64,000 nt of DNA, from the NCBI RefSeq assembly GCF_036850765.1, contig NC_089496.1, positions 49,342,113 through 49,406,112 on the forward strand, in the 5' to 3' direction. The notes beneath the pieces were generated by a model. It searched no databases. It saw only the letters and a program-made list of their open reading frames with translations, and was not told the DNA's origin. The translations under genes and the position numbers were made by a program. Numbering within the stretch: the first letter of the stretch is position 1; every line of letters begins with the position of its first letter. Positions 34,798 to 44,919 of the stretch are shown here, piece after piece. Source of the DNA: Saccopteryx bilineata (Eukaryota > Chordata > Mammalia > Chiroptera > Emballonuridae).

Positions 34798-34959
34798 CAG
34801 AGGCGGATTTAATGGCGGGCGCACCGGGCACGCGCTCTGGGCCCCGACTTCTGAAGGGCCCCACAAAACCCCAACTTTAGACTTTTTGTTTTTCTAATGA
34901 CAAGGGTCCCAATATTTTCTTCTGCGCCCGGGGCCTCGACTAACCTTAATCCGCCTCTG
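34798..34959. mobile_element. MITE with cagaggcggatt ends, 162 bp
   Basis: Terminal inverted repeats are cagaggcggattta and its near complement ttaatccgcctctg. The interior includes 'cgcaccgggcacgcgc' and 'ctgcgcccggggcc' facing each other, so the element folds on itself. Flanking eight-base sequences do not match, so the superfamily (hAT is my guess from CAGAG ends) is open. Confidence 0.75.
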
Positions 34960-35333
34960 ACCCTTAGAGGAAGTGACCAAAGTCACATTGTCACATAGAA
35001 GGAGAAGTCTACTCACGCACGTTATCTGTACTTTTGCTTGTTGGCTAGGCCCGGTGCTAACGATTTTCTACGCCCTGGGAAGGAAGCTGTGGGGGGGAGG
35101 AGTTCTGTAACGTGCTCAAGGTCTTGGAGCGAGTCAGTTGAAGGCTCAGACGGGGAATGCTGGGCTCAGAAGCCAGGCTGCCGCACCTGGCTGTTGGCTC
35201 TGCCACTGCCCCCGCTGAGCCAGTCTCAGACTGAGTCCCCGCCTTCCTCACCTGGCATTCTGCCCTTGCTGTAGAGATTCAGACCCCTTCATAAGCCTGC
35301 GAAGGTTCCCGTGGAGGTTCACCGAGACCCGTG
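34960..35333. other. MIR-like remnant, otherwise unrecognised
   Basis: 'aggcccggtgctaacgattt', then 'aacgtgctcaaggtcttgg' and 'gaagccaggctgccgcacct' give a minus-strand MIR order at about 35045-35215. No gene. Confidence 0.5.
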
Positions 35334-35341
35334 GTTTAAGG

Positions 35342-35639
35342 CAGTGGTCCCCAACCCCCCGGGCCGCAGACCAGTACTGGTCCGTGGGCCATTTGGTACC
35401 GGTCCGCAGAGAAAGAATAAATAACTTACATTATTTCTGTTTTATTTATATTTAAGTCTGAACGATGTTTTATTTTTTAAAAATGACCAGATTCCCTCTG
35501 TTACATCCGTCTAAGACTCACTCTTGACGCTTGTCTCGGTCACGTGATACATTTATCCGTCCCACCCTAAAGGCCGGTCCCTGAAAATATTTTCTGACAT
35601 TAAACCGGTCCGTGGCCCAAAAAAGGTTGGGGACCCCTG
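35342..35639 (-). mobile_element. hAT-type MITE, copy B, ~298 bp
   Basis: Same family as copy A (34210-34506) in opposite orientation. It has a perfect 8-bp target duplication, gtttaagg, at 35334-35341 and 35640-35647. Ends are cagtggtccccaacc and ggttggggacccctg. The two copies look about 90 percent alike by eye. Confidence 0.92.
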
Positions 35640-35647
35640 GTTTAAGG

Positions 35648-37059
35648 GGTCTCGGTCCCGCGAGGATAATGAAGGGACAGGAGGAGCCGTGTCAGTCTGC
35701 GCCACATGAATCAAGCCTGGAAGAGCAACGTTGGGTGAGGGCGGTGGGCTTTCTGCGAGTAGTAGGATAATGAGGGATTTTGTTCTCTTTTCCACTTTTT
35801 TTGGACACTCATTTTACACTCGTGGGTTTCCAGATTGGGAACACAACCTTGAATAATGAAACAGAAGGCAGGCAGTCCTCCTCCCTGTGGCACTGCCATG
35901 CTCTGCGACGACACAGGGGTCCAGGTGGCTCCTGGTCTGCAAGTCCGGGCACCAAGGTCAAGGCTGCAGAGAACCGCAGAGAGCAGCACACGGCAGGCGC
36001 TGACCCCGCACAAGCCCATCCCAGAGGGTGGGGGCGGGGGGGGGGGGAGATGCTGACACTGGGTCAGCTCCAAACCTAACTGGGGAAACAGGGAAATGGT
36101 TACCATCTGGAGCCTTCTGCTGCCGGGAGGCGAGGCGGGGAGGGGTCTGCGGTCAGGGCGCCCACGGCGGCGGTGACTCCAGGGCCAGCGCTGCCTTCTC
36201 TGGGGCCCCTGGCCTTTCAGCCACACCTCCCTGTGACCTTCACATGACCCTGCAACCCACACGGGGTGGCCACTGTCAAGGTGACACTTCCAGATACTGG
36301 GGTGCTCGGTAGAAGCTGAGCCTTGTCTTTGGGGAGCTGTCTTTTATCAAACAGTAAAGAAAGGGGGAAGCAAGGCTGCTCTCCGTGTTCCGGACGGAGG
36401 GAGTGTGGCTGAGGTGGGTGGCGTTATCCGCGGTTGTCTTGGCAGCCATCAGCTCTTGCTCCCCTCTTACGTCTTCTCAAGTGCCATTTTTGGCAAAAGA
36501 GCCTGGGGAGAAATACTATATTTTGAGGAAAAGAAAATAGTGGTGTTCCCACCCCTAACTCTCTCCCTCGGTTTCATGATGAAAAGTTGTGAGCAGGAGA
36601 GAGCTAGGATTTCTTTAGAGGGAAGTCATGGTGAATGGAAGCTTCTCATAAGTGCTAGAATATTCTGGAGAGAATCCTGCTAATGAGAAAGTGAAAAGGC
36701 TCTTGTGTTTTCTCTGGGGGTGGGGGTGGGGGGAGTGGGGTGTGGAGGCAAGTAGTAACCTGAACACAGCAGTACTTCTAGAACGATTTTCAGTTTTACC
36801 AGAGCAAGTCTCTCTTCTGTGGGTAACTGTCTGCTGGTGTCGGGGGCATGTTGTGAAGGGATCAAGTATTTGGTGAGGGCCTAATTTTACATGAATTTGT
36901 CTACCTTTGCCATTCGTTTTTGTGACTCCTTGACATCAGGGACCCTATTCTATTTATCTGTCTTCTCCTTCCACTACTATTACTGAGCATCTACCTATAG
37001 CTCTGTGCTCTACATACACGTATCTAATAGTAGGCTGAGTGGTAGTCACTCCAAAGGTA
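35648..37059. other. No gene supported
   Basis: A 183-codon minus-strand frame (35711-36262) is the longest. It overlaps three plus-strand frames in GC-rich DNA, includes a G run at 36027-36047 and shows no domain I recognise. Confidence 0.35.
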
Positions 37060-37220
37060 GATTCATGGCCTAACACCTGCTCGCTGTGCAGTTCTGAATA
37101 ATTTATTCACCAAGCATCAGTTTTCTTACTATAAAATGGAGACAGCCCTACTTCATAGGACCGAATGAGACAACTTATATAAAGGACTTAACACATCACC
37201 TGAGGCAAAGCAAGTGCCCG
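37060..37220 (+). repeat. MIR SINE fossil
   Basis: 'atcagttttcttactataaa', 'atggagacagccctacttca', 'gaatgagacaacttatataa' and 'aggcaaagcaagtgcccga' follow the MIR plus-strand order from core to end. Confidence 0.65.
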
Positions 37221-37509
37221 ATACACGTCCTCTAGTGTCCTTCTGTCCTCAGCTGAGGTGAGCCCTCCTTGGGGAAGGTTTGCCTGACCTGCTGTGTTCT
37301 CATGAACTCTCTGTTCTTCACCTATCAGAACATGCCTTACGCTGTATGGAACCGCGTGCCCCGTGCCCGCCCGCCCGCCCTGATGAACGGTTCTGTTCCA
37401 AGAGATCAGGCGGCTCTGTCCGCCTTGTGCACTGAGATGCACACTTTCCCAGGCAATCTGACTCGGGGGCTTTTCACCACGATACCCCACTGCTCTTCAG
37501 TCTGTCACG

Positions 37510-37701
37510 CAGGGGTCGTCAAACTTTTTATAAAAACCGCCCACTTTTGCAGTGCTGGTCAAACTGGTCCCTACCGTGCAACCAGACAGCGCCGCGATTG
37601 GCCCATCATGAAAGCTGGAACGCCTACTAGTGGGCGGTAGGGACCAGGTCGACCAGCACTGCAAAAGTGGGCGGTTTTTATAAAAAGTTTGACGACCCCT
37701 G
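37510..37701. mobile_element. Fold-back MITE, copy 1, 192 bp
   Basis: Arms 37510-37576 and 37635-37701 are each 67 bp and complementary with only two mismatches. The 58-bp loop contains 'gcgattggcccatcatgaaa'. Ends are caggggtcgtcaaac and its complement, hAT-like. The flanking octamers ctgtcacg and cagggact do not match, so I cannot confirm an 8-bp duplication. Frames that translate the arm are artefacts. A second copy lies at 51943-52133 and an altered relative at 58513-62397. Confidence 0.88.
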
Positions 37702-38339
37702 CAGGGACTAGCCGGGCTTTCCAGGCCCAGGCACCAGGCAGGGGGCGTGGCACTCTCTGATAGGTCCCAGAACTATACTTCTTACATGAAGGACATCATC
37801 CAAGTTCATTCCTGTTTTGAAAAAGAAGAACTTGCAGTGAAAAGATCAGTCTCCCTCATGAATGCCCTTGGCCTGGGCTCCTGCAGAAGCGGGCACTCAG
37901 ACGAGGACTCCAGGGGAGGGACCGTAGGAGACCATGACAGGAGAGTGGGCAGGAGACAGGGGAGGGAAGGCAACCAGGAGAAGGGTTCACGATCAAGCAA
38001 GTCCGCAGGGGGTCACTGAGGGGTCATCCTGCTGTGGATGTCTGGGTGCCGGCAGAGAGCACACTCTGGGGTGGGCAGTTCTCCCCCGAGAGGTCAGGGA
38101 GCTGGGCTATTTTCCCATGAACACCCAGCAGGCTCTCGTGGAGGCCTCTGCATGTTTGGCACGAGATCCCCTGTGCTCCTGGCCCACCGAGCAGCAGCAG
38201 AGACCTCCTATCTGAGAATCACTTCCCTGGGAGGCTGTAACTTGGAGCAGAGGCGCTTAGGTAGGTGGGGCACCCGGGGGAGAGTCCTAGGACCACCTGC
38301 CCCAGGTGACTGGGAGGATTTAAGCCTTTCCTGAAATGT
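37702..38339. other. No gene recognised
   Basis: GC-moderate DNA with overlapping frames of 60-98 codons in several phases. None has a signature. Confidence 0.35.
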
Positions 38340-38690
38340 TAAAATACTTCACATTTTAAGTCACATCTCCTAATGGCCGCATAAACCCACCCTGGTGCAT
38401 CAACTCATGAAGGAAGCGGTTCTGTTTGTCCCAGGCCTCATTTGGAAAGGAATTTGAGATCTTTCCCTCTGGGAGACCTCATATGCATAAGTACAAAACC
38501 TTATTCATTGATAACAAGCTTCAATGGAAACTTTTAATCATGTTTTTTAAGGGCCGCTGTTTTGAAGCAACTCAGCAGAACCAAAGCCTTCATTATTTGA
38601 GAAATATTTTTATGTGAGGTCTGTTGATACCACACTTTGAAAGCGAATTGATGATGAGCTTAGTTAAGTTGGGGATTCAAAACAATGTCA
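38340..38690. promoter_or_regulatory. Candidate conserved non-coding element
   Basis: A repeat-free, AT-moderate stretch with several motifs typical of developmental enhancers close together: 'catatgcataa' (octamer/POU-like), 'ttcattgataac' (SOX/GATA-like), 'ttttaatcatg' and 'gataccacac'. Nothing else in the window is so dense in such words without repeats. This is pattern reading from one genome; conservation is not shown and no target gene is visible. Confidence 0.25.
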
Positions 38691-38781
38691 AAAGGAGGTC
38701 CCCACTGCAAATACGGCACACAGTGTGGTATTAAAGGGGGTTCCTGTCTCAACGCCACATGTGGTTGCTCTGAACTCTGGC

Positions 38782-38823
<42 letters not shown>

Positions 38824-38838
38824 CTCTCATTCTCTCAT
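38782..38838. repeat. (TC)n then (ATTCTC)n microsatellite
   Basis: About nineteen TC units followed by three attctc units. Confidence 0.93.
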
Positions 38839-39951
38839 TGACTTGCCAAGAAGAAACCAGTCAGAAAATTACACACAACATTGTATTTTACTATGTGGTG
38901 TTATTGTTACTTCCATTTGCATATTAATTCTCTACAATCAGAGGGCGTTGTAGCCACAGACATAACACCAGGGAGTATGTAAAGAGAGTGGTTCACTATA
39001 GCACAGAGATCCCTGTATGTGACCAAAAAAGAAGCAAATAAATGCGAACCGTTTTTGAATAAGGCAGATTTAAACCTCCGCAGACTTTGGTTCCTGGTTA
39101 CTAGAACAGTTCGGTCAGTGATTCCCCGAGTGAACCCCCGGAGAGAGCGGGGTGCTTGGAAGCCAGACCAACTGCCTTTGAAAGCCAGCATCGGCCCCAG
39201 GAGCTCGAGGTGTCCTGGTGGGGTGTCCTGGTGGGTGCCGCGGCCAGGAAATGTAGCCAAGGGCTCGTTCGGGTCCAGAAGTCACATTGGAAGAGTTCTC
39301 TCGGGTCATCTAGTGCGAAGCTACCATCTTCGCCTCCTGGCCCTGGGACTCTGTCCTAATCCTACCCGCCTCATGGGGACAGCTGGAGTTCACTCCCCCA
39401 TGGTGGCTTCGTGCCACCTCCCCCGGACTTGCCACAAGCACCCACTAGTTGTCAACAGGACTTCTGTAAGTGCAGTGTCACCTCTGCCATGTTGCAGTAA
39501 GAGGAAGAGCTCCTGCCATCAACAGAAGGAACCGTCGTCACTCTCACTTGTCTGAAGGCAGATGTCGTGGGATGAGGAGAGGGGAGAGAACGACCGAAAT
39601 GCCCACAGGCCCCAGTGCCCACAGGCCCAGGCCCAGGCAGATGGGCCATAATCACCTCCAGGTGTGCCCGGTGTCATTCTTTGTGAAAACAAAACACGGG
39701 CGAGAAAGAACATGGGATTGCCTACATTTTAATTTTGCCATATGAGAATTAAAAAAAAAAAATTCTATCTCCTGTCCCCCATCATTTCACAATGAAAGGG
39801 TCAAGATATAGGAGTACCTTGTCCTAAATTGTCTCCTTTACGTGCCATCTAATAAACATGTTGGCATAGATTGTCAGGCCAGGTAGAAATCATTGACTCA
39901 AGCTATTGAACATTTACCGGGTACCGGATCCCTTTTCTAACCTCTTACATG
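38839..39951. other. No gene recognised
   Basis: A 178-codon frame (39019-39555, +) has no motif I know and overlaps frames on both strands. The run 39605-39640 repeats 'cccacaggcccag' a few times. Confidence 0.35.
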
Positions 39952-39953
39952 TA

Positions 39954-40550
39954 CAGTGTGTCCGTAAAGTCATGGTGCACTTCTGACCGGTCACAGGAAA
40001 GCAACAAAAGATGATAGAAATGTGAAATCTGCACCAAATAAAAGGAAAACCCTCCCAGTTTCATACCTATTCAGTGCAGTTCGATGTGGGCTCACGCACA
40101 GATTTTTGAGAGCTCCTTAGGTAGCTATCCCGTATAGCCTCTACAGACTCGTCACTGACTGATGGCCTACCAGAACAGGGTTTCTCCACCAAACTGCCGG
40201 TTTCCTTCAACTGCTTATCCCACCGAGTAATGTTATTCCTATGTGGTGGTGCTTTGTTATAAACGCGCCGATATTCACGTTGCACTTTGGTCAAGGATTT
40301 GAATTTAGCGAGCCACAGAACACACTGAACTTTCCTCTGTACCATCCACATCTCGACTGGCATGGCCGTAGGCTGCTCTGCTGTATACATGGTGTTACGT
40401 CATCATCTGCGCATGCGCACATGCTGCCACATCATCCTACAGAAACTGAGAGGGTTTTCCTTTTATTTGATGCAGATTTCACATTTCTATCGTCTTTTGT
40501 TGCTTTCCTGTGACCGGTCAAAAGTGCACCGTGACTTTACGGACACACTG
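39954..40550 (-). mobile_element. Tc1/mariner-type transposon, internally deleted, 597 bp
   Basis: The two ends are inverted repeats of about 110 bp differing at only a handful of positions by eye, starting cagtgtgtccgtaaagtcatg. TA at 39952-39953 and 40551-40552 is the target duplication. The interior codes for the N-terminal part of a transposase on the minus strand only; the catalytic domain is missing. Low divergence between the inverted repeats implies a recent mobilisation in trans. Confidence 0.92.
40067..40390 (-). pseudogene. Mariner transposase fragment, helix-turn-helix part
   Basis: A 107-codon open frame lies between the inverted repeats. Residues about 20-65 read as a helix-turn-helix of the Tc1/mariner type, with tryptophan near residue 57 and a spaced basic region. 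A 'SGRPSVSDE' stretch (about residues 73-81) matches the GRP-type linker that follows the DNA-binding domain in these transposases. The frame ends inside the inverted repeat. The DDE/D catalytic domain is absent (known transposases are about 340 residues), so it could bind but not cut DNA. It might act as a repressor if made, but no expression evidence is visible. The family call comes from motif layout, not a search. Confidence 0.7.
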
Positions 40551-40552
40551 TA

Positions 40553-41149
40553 TTGTCTCATTTTTTTTTCTTTTTAAAGTTCTTAGATGGCTCCACATGG
40601 TCTGTCACAATGATCGCAAATGTAACATTTCTGTCCCCTAAGATCCATTGATAGGGCCTTGCCGAGGGCGTGTGTAGACAGGGGTTCTGAGATTCACTAA
40701 GGCTCAGCTGGAAAGGGAGCTTGATCGACTAACATTGCCTGACATGGGAGTGTGTGTGTGTGTGTGTGTGTGTGTAAGGGGAAGGATAGGAAAGGTGGCT
40801 ATTTGCCACCCTACAGCCCTCCAAGAAGAGATTCAAAGTCTGCAGTGGGCAAGTCTGGCACTTCCAGCCCTTGGGATGCCCTTCCAGACTGGCCTCCTGC
40901 CCCCTTTGTAAGAGTCAGTGCCAGTACTTCTCCAACTATAAGCTGCACATGAATCTCCAGGGCATCTTGTTAAAATGCAGGTATGTATTCAGGAGGTCTG
41001 CAGTGGGGTCGAGGTGCCACACGTCCATCGAGCTCCCCGATGTTGCCTATAGGCAGACAGCACTTGGAGTAGCCAGGACACTTACAACTTATTCCAGGAC
41101 CTGCCTGTGTTTTCCCTTGTCAGTTAAGAGCCATCGTGTATTACTAACG
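40553..41149. other. No gene; (TG)n at 40750-40775
   Basis: About thirteen TG units, then ordinary sequence with no recognisable family. Confidence 0.4.
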
Positions 41150-41385
41150 AGCTGCCAGGCCTGGTGCTAAGCATTTTATATAAATCAGCTTATTTAATCT
41201 GACGGTCAACCTCTTAGATCTGTAATAGTATTATCACCTTTCCATTTTACAAATGAATAAACTCGGACTTAGAGACTTAGAGATTAAGTAACCTCCTTAA
41301 GCTCAGAGGACAGCCAGGGCCTTGAACCTGGGTCAGCTGGGTCACAAAGTACAGAGTCTAACTCCTTGCTACTCAGCCCGGGACC
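41150..41385 (-). repeat. MIR SINE fossil
   Basis: 'ggtgctaagcattttatata', 'tatcacctttccattttaca', 'aatgaataaactcggactta', 'gtaacctccttaagctcag' and 'ccttgaacctgggtcagctg' follow the minus-strand MIR order almost end to end. Confidence 0.78.
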
Positions 41386-41850
41386 AGCAACATCAGCACC
41401 ACCGAGAGCTTGTTAGAAAACCAGAGTCTCAGGTGTGGGTGGAGCGCAGAGCGCATTCCTAGCAGCCGTGGCTGATGCAATGCTGTGAGAATACTCTAGC
41501 TCCCAGAAGCCTCCTGGGCACACCCAGGAAGGGAGCTCGCCTGCTATAAGGAAGTGACTCAGCACTAACCAGGCAGCTCCCTGACTTCAGCCATTGGCTT
41601 TGAAGAACACGCTGTAACGCCCTATAGGCCAAACCTGTGTATATAAGCTAGCTTACTTCCTGAATAAATCGGATCTGTGTCACTGAACCTGGTCCCTGGA
41701 CTCGGGTCTTTGCGTCTCCATCGTCCTCACCCCCGCCAGGATTTGTCCACATTCAGGATTCACTCTAGACCTACTGCACTTTATCAAAATCCCACATAAT
41801 TTGAATGTACATTGAAGTGTAAGAATTGCTACTCTAAATTTTTGACAACC
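41386..41850 (+). mobile_element. MER5-like hAT fossil, split by an LTR
   Basis: Left part (41386-41433) has 'accagcaacatcagcacca' and 'gagcttgttagaaaaccaga'; right part (41752-41850) resumes at 'ctctagacctactgcacttt'. This is the expected MER5A/B order with the LTR at 41434-41751 removed. It is a nonautonomous Charlie-group relic. Confidence 0.65.
41434..41751 (+). mobile_element. Solo retroviral LTR, ~318 bp
   Basis: It starts tgtgggtgg and ends tgtccaca, with flanks ctcagg (41428-41433) and ttcagg (41752-41757), a 6-bp duplication with one mismatch. Inside are a TATA-like 'gtgtatataagc' (about 41636), a poly(A) signal 'aataaa' (about 41662) about 25 bases later, and a U5-like end 'ggtctttgcgtctccatcgt'. 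Six-base duplications are usual for class II (beta-like) endogenous retroviruses. No gag, pol or env sequence lies beside it, so internal parts were lost by LTR-LTR recombination. Confidence 0.7.
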
Positions 41851-41961
41851 TTGACTTTGCATATTTTCTCATGCTGTTTCTTGCAAAATAGGAAGTGTTG
41901 AATCACAATTTTTACCACACCATTTCAATCAGAGATTTTATACATATATATATTTTTTAAT

Positions 41962-43460
41962 TCCACATGTTTGATCCAAAGGGCATTTTTATTAGATTAC
42001 TGGGGAAATTTTTGGATTGGCAGAAATAATCAACATGAAATAAAACTGACAATGGCTAAAGAGCAGGTGATAAAACTTATTATAAATGAAAACCTGCCCA
42101 AAGGGTCATCATGTTGGTCACGTTGGATCCTTCAGGAACTGGCTCAGAAAAAAAATATGAGACTTGGAAGAAATGATCAGCATGAAATAAAACTGTTAAC
42201 AGCTAAAATGGCCCATGGAAAAAGACGGAGAAAAAGAATAAACTGATAGAAGAGGCAAGTCTTCTTTTAAAAAATTTAAATCTGGAAAATTGGACCCAGA
42301 AACATCGAACTTATTAGAAATAGTGGCCTCAAAAAAGAAAGCTCATGAGGGCAGAGACAATTACCCTAAGATTACTTTTAATTGACAATAAAGTATTATT
42401 AATGTAATGTTAACATTAAGTTGCATGAGCGCAGAAACCAGTGTCTTTCATAATTATTGCGTATTCCCAGCCTCTAGAACAGAGCTCAGCATTTCCTAGC
42501 ATCTCAGTTAAAAAATATTGCACAAAACCTTAAAATTTACTCTCTGATAAGAAAGTTCAGTAGAACAGAAACAAAAATGGAAAAAAAAATTTTTTTTTTG
42601 ATAAAGGTTTAAGCCCGTGGGATAGAATTCGAACAGAGAAGTAAAATAATTGAATGGCATTGGATCCAGAGAATGCTTTTCTTCTGAGAAAGATTTCCTG
42701 AGATGATGACTCATCGGTGTTGGCGAAACTGATATGAAATTCATAAACATGAGTCAAAAGGGGCTGGAAGGGCTGGATCGTCCTGTCCACCTGGTCAACT
42801 GGCGGAGTCCAAATATGGAGCAAAGCAGCTGCGTAGGAACAAGCTGTGTTCATTCCTTCTGGCTGCAATTCCTAACGACCCTAATGAAACGTAACATCTG
42901 GCATTAGGCCTTTCCTTGTCCAAAGAAGGACATGGTGCCCCCAATGTTTTCACTTCTGCCGTTTTGAGCCAAGGATGTAGAGACTGTGCCATAGGCCCTG
43001 TTGGGATTCGTCGATGTTGAAGGAAGACCTTCGAGAGAGAAATGAAGGTATTTTCATAAGAGAGCAACCTTCCAGTATCTGAGAAGGCTTGCTTACAATT
43101 TCATTATAAATTAGCTAAGAAATAAATACAAATGATCATGCTATTTTTCCACTCATAATATCATTACGAAAGGGAATGTACAAAATCAAGTGTTGCATGA
43201 TTAACTGACTGAAAAGTCACTTCTTGTTCCTAATGTTGGAAACAAGAAAAATAAAGAACTTTGTAGAAATATTCAGTCTAAAATAAAATTGTTCATGGCT
43301 GAACCATACATGGTAGCACTGGTTTTGATTTAAATTGATGGAAGAATAAAATCTTTCAAAATTTAGGTCTGAAAAACTGAACTCGGGGAATTGGACTCGA
43401 TGGGAATAATCACAGAATAAAATTTACAGTGTGATTCAGGACTTGTACTTTTCACTATGT
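41962..43460 (+). repeat. Degenerate duplicated modules, family unknown
   Basis: The phrase 'agaaataatcaacatgaaat' followed by aaaactg (42016 on) recurs at 42163 and, more weakly, at 43265. Downstream of the second and third copies, 'tttaaatctggaaaattgg' (42278 on) corresponds to 'tttaggtctgaaaaactga' (43363 on), so a module of at least 140 bases seems present twice about 1.1 kb apart. A 91-codon plus frame (41971-42246) contains two of these copies. I do not recognise the family. The minus-strand frames at 42557-43067 show no known domain. Confidence 0.45.
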
Positions 43461-43522
43461 TCCATAAAGACGTAAGCTAAATACAAATATCCTAAAATGT
43501 TCTTTGAAAGTTGTTTATAATG

Positions 43523-43868
43523 GCCCTGGCCTGTGGCTTAGTGGGTAAAGCGTTGACCTGTCATGTGGCAGTCCTGGATTCGATTTCTGGTCATGGCACA
43601 CAAGAGAAGCAACCATCTACTTCTCTCCCCCTTCCTCTCTTCCTTCTCTCCCTCTTTCCTTCCCACAGCCTGTGGCTCAGTTTGAGTGTGGCCCTGGGTG
43701 CTGAGGATTGCTCAGTTAGTCCGAGTGCATCAGCCTCAGGTGCTAAAAATAGTTCAGTTGATTCAAGCATCAACCCCAGACAAGGGTTGCTGGGTAGATC
43801 CCAGTTGGGACACATGCAGGAGTCTGCCTCATTATTTCCCCTCCTCTAGTCTAAAGAAAAAAGAAAAA
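43523..43868 (+). mobile_element. VES-related SINE, long form, diverged
   Basis: Head gccctggcctgtggcttag, B box 'ggattcgatttc', CT-rich segment and a body with 'cctgtggctcagtttgagtg' that differs from the usual extension. The tail is A-rich. The duplication aagttgtttataatg (43508-43522) versus aagttttttataatg (43869-43883) has one mismatch. The different body suggests another subfamily. Confidence 0.85.
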
Positions 43869-43883
43869 AAGTTTTTTATAATG

Positions 43884-44570
43884 GAGATAAATGAGAAATA
43901 CTGTTTCATGTGGAGTATTAGAGGAATATTAAGTAACCTTTTTCACCTTCTCTTAGTGGTTGAGGATAATTTCCCTGAGTAACAGCTATGCATTTCTATC
44001 TGATTATTTTAATTTGTATGGAAATGGAAAGTCTATTTTCCCCATTCTTATCAGTTTTGTAAGCTGGTATGTTTTGGGGTGGTTACGTGATGTCACTAAG
44101 AGTGACAGAGCCTTGGAAGCACAAAGGCTGCTGCTACTTCTGTGTTACCTACCAGGTACCAGACACCAGAGTTGTGTCAAGGGCTTGAGTTGGGGCACCA
44201 GCGAAGGGTCAGAATGTAATCTCAGTGACTGACCAGCACGCCGGGACCTAGAGGTTGGAGGACTTTGGCACGGAACAAAGAAATATCAAACACACTCCAT
44301 AACCTCAAGTAAAAAATGCAACATTCTGTTTTTCTTGATCCATTTATTCAACAAATATTTGCCGAGCTGTGAGCAGCGACTGTGCCCCAGGCATTGTTTT
44401 CGATGATGTTCTAGATTTAGAACACCAACTCTGCAGATTGAACGATAAACAAAAGGTGCCAAGGTGCTTGCCCACAGGCCGCCTGTCTTCTGGCCGAAGA
44501 CGGAGTTCAGGCTGCGTGCTTACAGACTGTCTGGTTCTTCATGAACAATATAGTATTTATCTTAGCGTGT
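43884..44570. other. No gene; L2/MIR-like words at about 44338
   Basis: 'catttattcaacaaatattt' followed by 'tgtgccccaggcattgtttt' recalls an L2-type 3' end on the plus strand. Otherwise unrecognised. Confidence 0.4.
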
Positions 44571-44735
44571 AATTTTTATTATTTTAAAATTAATCCGTAT
44601 TTAAATTTTTTTCTCAGTTTCTAATATGGTTAATATTGCTCGTCATGACCTATATAAACTAAAGCTCTTTGGCATCTTCAATAATTTTTAAGAATGTAAA
44701 GAGGTCCTGGGACCAAAAAATTTGAGAACCACTGG
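44571..44735 (+). mobile_element. hAT/Charlie-class fossil, 3' end
   Basis: 'aaagctctttggcatcttca', 'ataatttttaagaatgtaaa', 'gaggtcctgggaccaaaaaa' and a terminal 'tttgagaaccactg' match the right end of a Charlie-group nonautonomous element. Left end not found. Confidence 0.5.
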
Positions 44736-44919
44736 GCTAGGCAAGCCATTTTTAGCTTCCAAGAAGTCAAACTACGGGCTCGAGACACATGGGCGCCCTG
44801 TCCCGAGGCAGCGGGCAGATCCTCCCTGCACTGGACCGCTCCCTAGACTTGCAGAGCAGTGATTTTGACTTTTGCCAATAAGAATCCTTTTGTTCAGTTC
44901 CACTGATCACTTTCATCTA

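Noticed and set aside
35711..36262. 183-codon minus frame
   Set aside because: GC-rich, spans a G/C homopolymer, overlaps three plus-strand frames, no domain seen.
37269..37640. Shared peptide in frames at 37.5 and 51.9 kb
   Set aside because: It is the translation of the fold-back MITE arm, present on both strands of each copy.
42557..43067. Two overlapping minus-strand frames as a possible retroviral or host gene piece
   Set aside because: No recognisable motif; frames overlap in different phases with no continuation.
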